Positions 61,440 to 64,000 of a stretch of DNA of 64,000 nucleotides are shown here, one piece after another. Each line of letters begins with the position of its first letter. Position 1 is the stretch's first letter. The stretch is taken from assembly GCA_017559545.1 (NCBI GenBank), contig JAFYRK010000004.1, forward strand, positions 1 to 64,000, given 5' to 3'. The DNA comes from Bacteroidales bacterium. GTDB lineage: Bacteria; Bacteroidota; Bacteroidia; Bacteroidales; UBA932. The notes under the pieces are model-generated. The model had not been told where the DNA came from. It saw only the letters and a list, made by a program, of their open reading frames with translations, and made no database searches. The position numbers were made by a program, and so were the translations under genes.

Positions 61440-62234
61440 ATGAAACAATATCAAGATCTTTTACGACATATCCGTGAAAACGGAACCATGAAGTCGGACC
61501 GCACCGGCACCGGCACACAAAGTGTGTTCGGCCACCAGATGCGCTTTGACCTCAGCGAGGGATTCCCTCTTCTGACCACAAAGAAGCTGCATCTGAAGTC
61601 CATCATATATGAACTCCTGTGGTTTATCGCAGGCGATACCAACGTGAAATATCTGCAGGATCATGGTGTCCGTATATGGAACGAATGGGCTGATGAAAAC
61701 GGAGACCTCGGTCCTGTTTATGGACATCAGTGGCGCAGCTGGCCGACTCCTGACGGCGGTACCATAGATCAGCTTTCAAATGTAATCAACCAGATAAAGA
61801 ACAGCCCGGATTCACGTCGTATGATCGTGTCGGCATGGAATGTTGCCGAGGTTGACAAGATGGCTCTTCCTCCATGTCACACTATGTTTCAGTTCTATGT
61901 TGCTGACGGCAAGCTTTCGTGTCAGCTGTATCAGCGCAGTGCTGACGTGTTCCTTGGGGTGCCTTTCAATATTGCGTCCTATGCTCTTCTGACCATGATG
62001 ATTGCGCAGGTATGCGGTCTTCAGCCAGGAGAGTTCGTACACACTACAGGTGATACTCACATTTATACAAACCACTTTGAGCAGGTGGAACTCCAGCTTA
62101 CCCGTGAGCCGCGCAAGCTCCCTAAGATGAAGATCAACCCTGAGGTGAAGAGTATCTTTGATTTCAAGTACGAGGACTTTGAACTTGTAGATTACGATCC
62201 ACATCCGCATATCGCCGGAGTAGTAGCAGTCTGA
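61440..62234 (+). CDS. thyA: Thymidylate synthase
   Basis: 264 residues, the same length as E. coli ThyA. Recognisable blocks are [36 protein letters not shown], the active-site [12 protein letters not shown] with the nucleophilic Cys, and [20 protein letters not shown]. It methylates dUMP to dTMP with methylene-tetrahydrofolate in the cytoplasm. It is next to folA, which regenerates tetrahydrofolate, a common pairing. Confidence 0.97.
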   Translation: MKQYQDLLRHIRENGTMKSDRTGTGTQSVFGHQMRFDLSEGFPLLTTKKLHLKSIIYELLWFIAGDTNVKYLQDHGVRIWNEWADENGDLGPVYGHQWRSWPTPDGGTIDQLSNVINQIKNSPDSRRMIVSAWNVAEVDKMALPPCHTMFQFYVADGKLSCQLYQRSADVFLGVPFNIASYALLTMMIAQVCGLQPGEFVHTTGDTHIYTNHFEQVELQLTREPRKLPKMKINPEVKSIFDFKYEDFELVDYDPHPHIAGVVAV

Positions 62235-62242
62235 CGACATTT

Positions 62243-62328
62243 TTCACGTCATTGCGAGTCCGAAACCTTCACGTCATTGCGAGTCCGAAACCTTCACGTC
62301 ATTGCGAGGCCAAAGACCGTGGCAATCT
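62243..62328. repeat. Tandem and palindromic repeat between thyA and folA
   Basis: Two perfect 25-bp units (62243-62267 and 62268-62292) beginning TTCACGTCATTGCGAGTCC are followed by a third copy (62293-62328) that continues as the complete palindromic element ending in GTGGCAATCT. The first two are thus repeated left halves of the element at 61399-61432. Confidence 0.75.
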
Positions 62329-62343
62329 CATACACAGAAATTT

Positions 62344-62835
62344 ATGGAAAAAAGCATAATAGTAGCAATATCAGATAATAATGCCATAGGACGCGACAAT
62401 CAGCTCCTGTGGCATATTTCCGAAGATCTCAGGTTCTTCAGGCGTACAACTCTCGGCTGTCCTGTCATCATGGGCCGCAAGACTTTCGAGTCAATTGGCC
62501 GTGCGCTTCCGAAGAGAGTCAATATAGTGGTATCACGTGGCTTCAGTACAGCAGAAGAAGTTGCAGTGGTATCTTCCCTTGAGGATGCTTTCAGGGTTGC
62601 CGAGGATACTAATCTTGAGCAATGCTTTGTCATAGGTGGAGGTCAGATCTACTCTCAGGCTCTTCCTTTGGTGGATTCTCTTGTGGTGACTCATGTGCAC
62701 ACTGTCATTGAGGATGCAGATACCTTCTTCCCTGAGATCGACCCTGTAATCTGGCAGGTAGCCGAGCGTTCCGAACTATTCCACGATGAAGAATCCGGTT
62801 ACTCCTTTGAATTCGTTAAATATGTCAAGAGATAG
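62344..62835 (+). CDS. folA: Dihydrofolate reductase
   Basis: 163 residues from the ATG at 62344; an in-frame ATG at 62302 lies inside the repeat element and is unlikely. Family blocks: IIVAISDNNAIGRDNQLLWH with the substrate-binding region, VIMGRKTFESIGRALPKRVN, and CFVIGGGQIYSQALP. It reduces dihydrofolate to tetrahydrofolate with NADPH. The start of the next gene overlaps its last 14 bp. Confidence 0.95.
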   Translation: MEKSIIVAISDNNAIGRDNQLLWHISEDLRFFRRTTLGCPVIMGRKTFESIGRALPKRVNIVVSRGFSTAEEVAVVSSLEDAFRVAEDTNLEQCFVIGGGQIYSQALPLVDSLVVTHVHTVIEDADTFFPEIDPVIWQVAERSELFHDEESGYSFEFVKYVKR

Positions 62836-64000
62836 TTTCGGTAGTAGGTTCGGTGCACTTGTGGCTATGGCCGGTTCGGCAGTAGGCCTGGGCAACCTTT
62901 GGCGTTTCCCTTATCTGGTGGGCGAGAACGGTGGAGCTGCTTTCATAATTGTTTACATAGCTTTCGTGTTCCTTCTCTGTCTGCCTATATTCATCTCGGA
63001 GTTTGTAGTGGGCCGCAGGAGCCAGAAGAATGCCTATGCAGCTTTCCGTGACCTTTCAGGAGGTTCTGCATGGCGTTGGGTAGGACTTTTCACCATCATT
63101 GTGCCTCTTGTCGTGCTGTCATACTACAGCGTCATAGGAGGCTGGTCAGTGGACTACCTGTTGAAATCGCTGACATTCTCCTTTACCGGGGAGGCATCTC
63201 AGAGTGTGTTCCATTCAATGTTTACAGACTTTGTGTCTTCTACATGGGCACCTCTTGTGACTCACACGGTCTTCCTTGCTGTCACTACATTGATAGTGGT
63301 TGTCGGTATCAAGGACGGCATTGAGAAATTCAGCAAGGTGATGATGCCTCTGCTTTTCTTCATGGTTGTGGCTATCGCCATATATTCAGTCACTCTTGAG
63401 GGTGCATCTGCTGGTCTTGATTACCTTTTCAACCCTGACTTCTCCAAGATTACAGGCAAGGCTTGCGCTGCTGCACTTGGACAGGCCTTCTTCTCCCTGT
63501 CTCTCGGCTTCGGTACCATAATGACATATGCTTCATATGTTTCCAAGCAGGAGAATATCATGTTCCAGAGTGCTGCAACAGCAGTCTCTGATCTTATGTT
63601 TGCATTGATTGCAGGTGTGGCGATAATGCCGGCAGTCTTTGCTTTCGGTCTTGATCCTCAGTCTGGTCCAGGTCTCGTGTTCGAGACTCTTCCTTTTGTT
63701 TTTGGCCAGATGCCTGCAGGTGGACTTGTGGCAATCCTCTTCTTCCTTGCCCTTCTTGTAGCAGCATTGACATCGTCAATTTCAATGCTCGAAGTGGCGG
63801 TGGCATACCTGGTAGAGGAGAAGAAGTTCTCGCGTGCAGGAGCATGTTCGTTGCTGTTTGCAATATGCTGGATAGTCGGCGCCCTGTGTTCTCTCTCGTT
63901 CGGTCCGCTCTCGCATATTCAGATTGACGGCGGCAACCTGTTTGACTTCTTCGACAACCTCTCATCCAACATTCTGATGACGCTCGGCAGCTTGCTGACG
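62822..64000 (+). CDS. Sodium-dependent transporter, NSS family (cut by window end)
   Basis: Open for 393 codons from ATG 62822 to the end of the window; the true gene continues to the right. The start overlaps the end of folA by 14 bp. The first helix has the Na-site signature MAGSAVGLGNLWRFPYLVGE, followed by further hydrophobic helices (AAFIIVYIAFVFLLCLPIF, LFTIIVPLVVLSYYSVIGGW) and GQAFFSLSLGFGTIMTYASY with the unwound substrate region of transmembrane segment 6. This is the neurotransmitter:sodium symporter family, in bacteria usually for amino acids. Substrate unknown. Confidence 0.9.
   Translation, partial: MSRDSFGSRFGALVAMAGSAVGLGNLWRFPYLVGENGGAAFIIVYIAFVFLLCLPIFISEFVVGRRSQKNAYAAFRDLSGGSAWRWVGLFTIIVPLVVLSYYSVIGGWSVDYLLKSLTFSFTGEASQSVFHSMFTDFVSSTWAPLVTHTVFLAVTTLIVVVGIKDGIEKFSKVMMPLLFFMVVAIAIYSVTLEGASAGLDYLFNPDFSKITGKACAAALGQAFFSLSLGFGTIMTYASYVSKQENIMFQSAATAVSDLMFALIAGVAIMPAVFAFGLDPQSGPGLVFETLPFVFGQMPAGGLVAILFFLALLVAALTSSISMLEVAVAYLVEEKKFSRAGACSLLFAICWIVGALCSLSFGPLSHIQIDGGNLFDFFDNLSSNILMTLGSLLT

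Noticed and set aside
62243..62328. Short tandem repeat as a CRISPR array
   Set aside because: The 25-bp units are directly adjacent with no spacers, and only two are perfect; the third continues into a palindrome.
62822..64000. Transporter gene as a truncated pseudogene
   Set aside because: The frame is open up to the last base; it is cut only by the window edge.

Overview
The window is chromosomal DNA of a Bacteroidota bacterium, almost certainly of the order Bacteroidales. The evidence is the SusC/SusD pair, a hybrid two-component regulator, Mfa/FimA-type fimbrial lipoproteins, an anaerobic sulfatase maturase, lipoprotein signals of Bacteroidales type, and several promoters of the form TTG-N(16-20)-TAnnTTTG. 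The genus cannot be fixed from the sequence alone; a gut or host-associated life is suggested by the glycosaminoglycan targets.

Region 1 (1-8.2 kb) is an accessory, partly decayed region. It starts with the 3' end of a group II intron and a protease remnant, followed by AT-rich cargo: a DUF4377-like lipoprotein, a McrA-like HNH nuclease, a TSCPD protein, a three-gene HipB-HipS-HipT kinase toxin system with three evenly spaced palindromic operators, and a coiled-coil protein followed by an AAA+ ATPase. Broken gene pieces lie among them. Pieces of a CpXC-domain gene occur on both sides of this cargo as direct repeats, so the segment may have been inserted or be able to recombine out.

Region 2 (8.2-15.2 kb) looks like core genome: a large secreted peptidase-MA-like/beta-propeller/barrel protein, a Na/Pi cotransporter overlapping a thioredoxin-like lipoprotein, and a membrane-bound AraC-type regulator.

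Region 3 (15.2-26.4 kb) is a fimbrial operon read from a good promoter: DUF3575, DUF3868/OmpA-like, major fimbrillin, a hairpin, an Mfa2/FimB-type anchor and three large accessory or tip lipoproteins. Candidate AraC-type repeats lie upstream, next to the divergent regulator.

Region 4 (26.4-60.2 kb) is a large polysaccharide utilisation locus aimed at sulfated glycosaminoglycans, most probably heparin/heparan sulfate. It holds a sulfatase maturase, a PL21 heparinase II, an SGNH hydrolase, two Ser-type sulfatases, a Tat-exported PHP hydrolase, three PL12 heparinase III paralogues (one fused to a fimbrillin-like domain), a GH88 unsaturated glucuronyl hydrolase, a surface glycan-binding protein, SusC, SusD, a PL8-type lyase, a 49-residue unannotated peptide, a fimbrillin-like/beta-helix lipoprotein and the hybrid two-component sensor. 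In the expected scheme, surface lyases cut the chain, SusC/D imports oligosaccharides, and periplasmic lyases, GH88 and sulfatases finish them. A shared TTGTTGC motif in the divergent promoter regions may be the regulator's site.

Region 5 (60.2-64 kb) is housekeeping: galM, thyA, folA and a truncated sodium-dependent transporter gene, with palindromic repeat elements between them. No tRNA, rRNA or CRISPR array was recognised.
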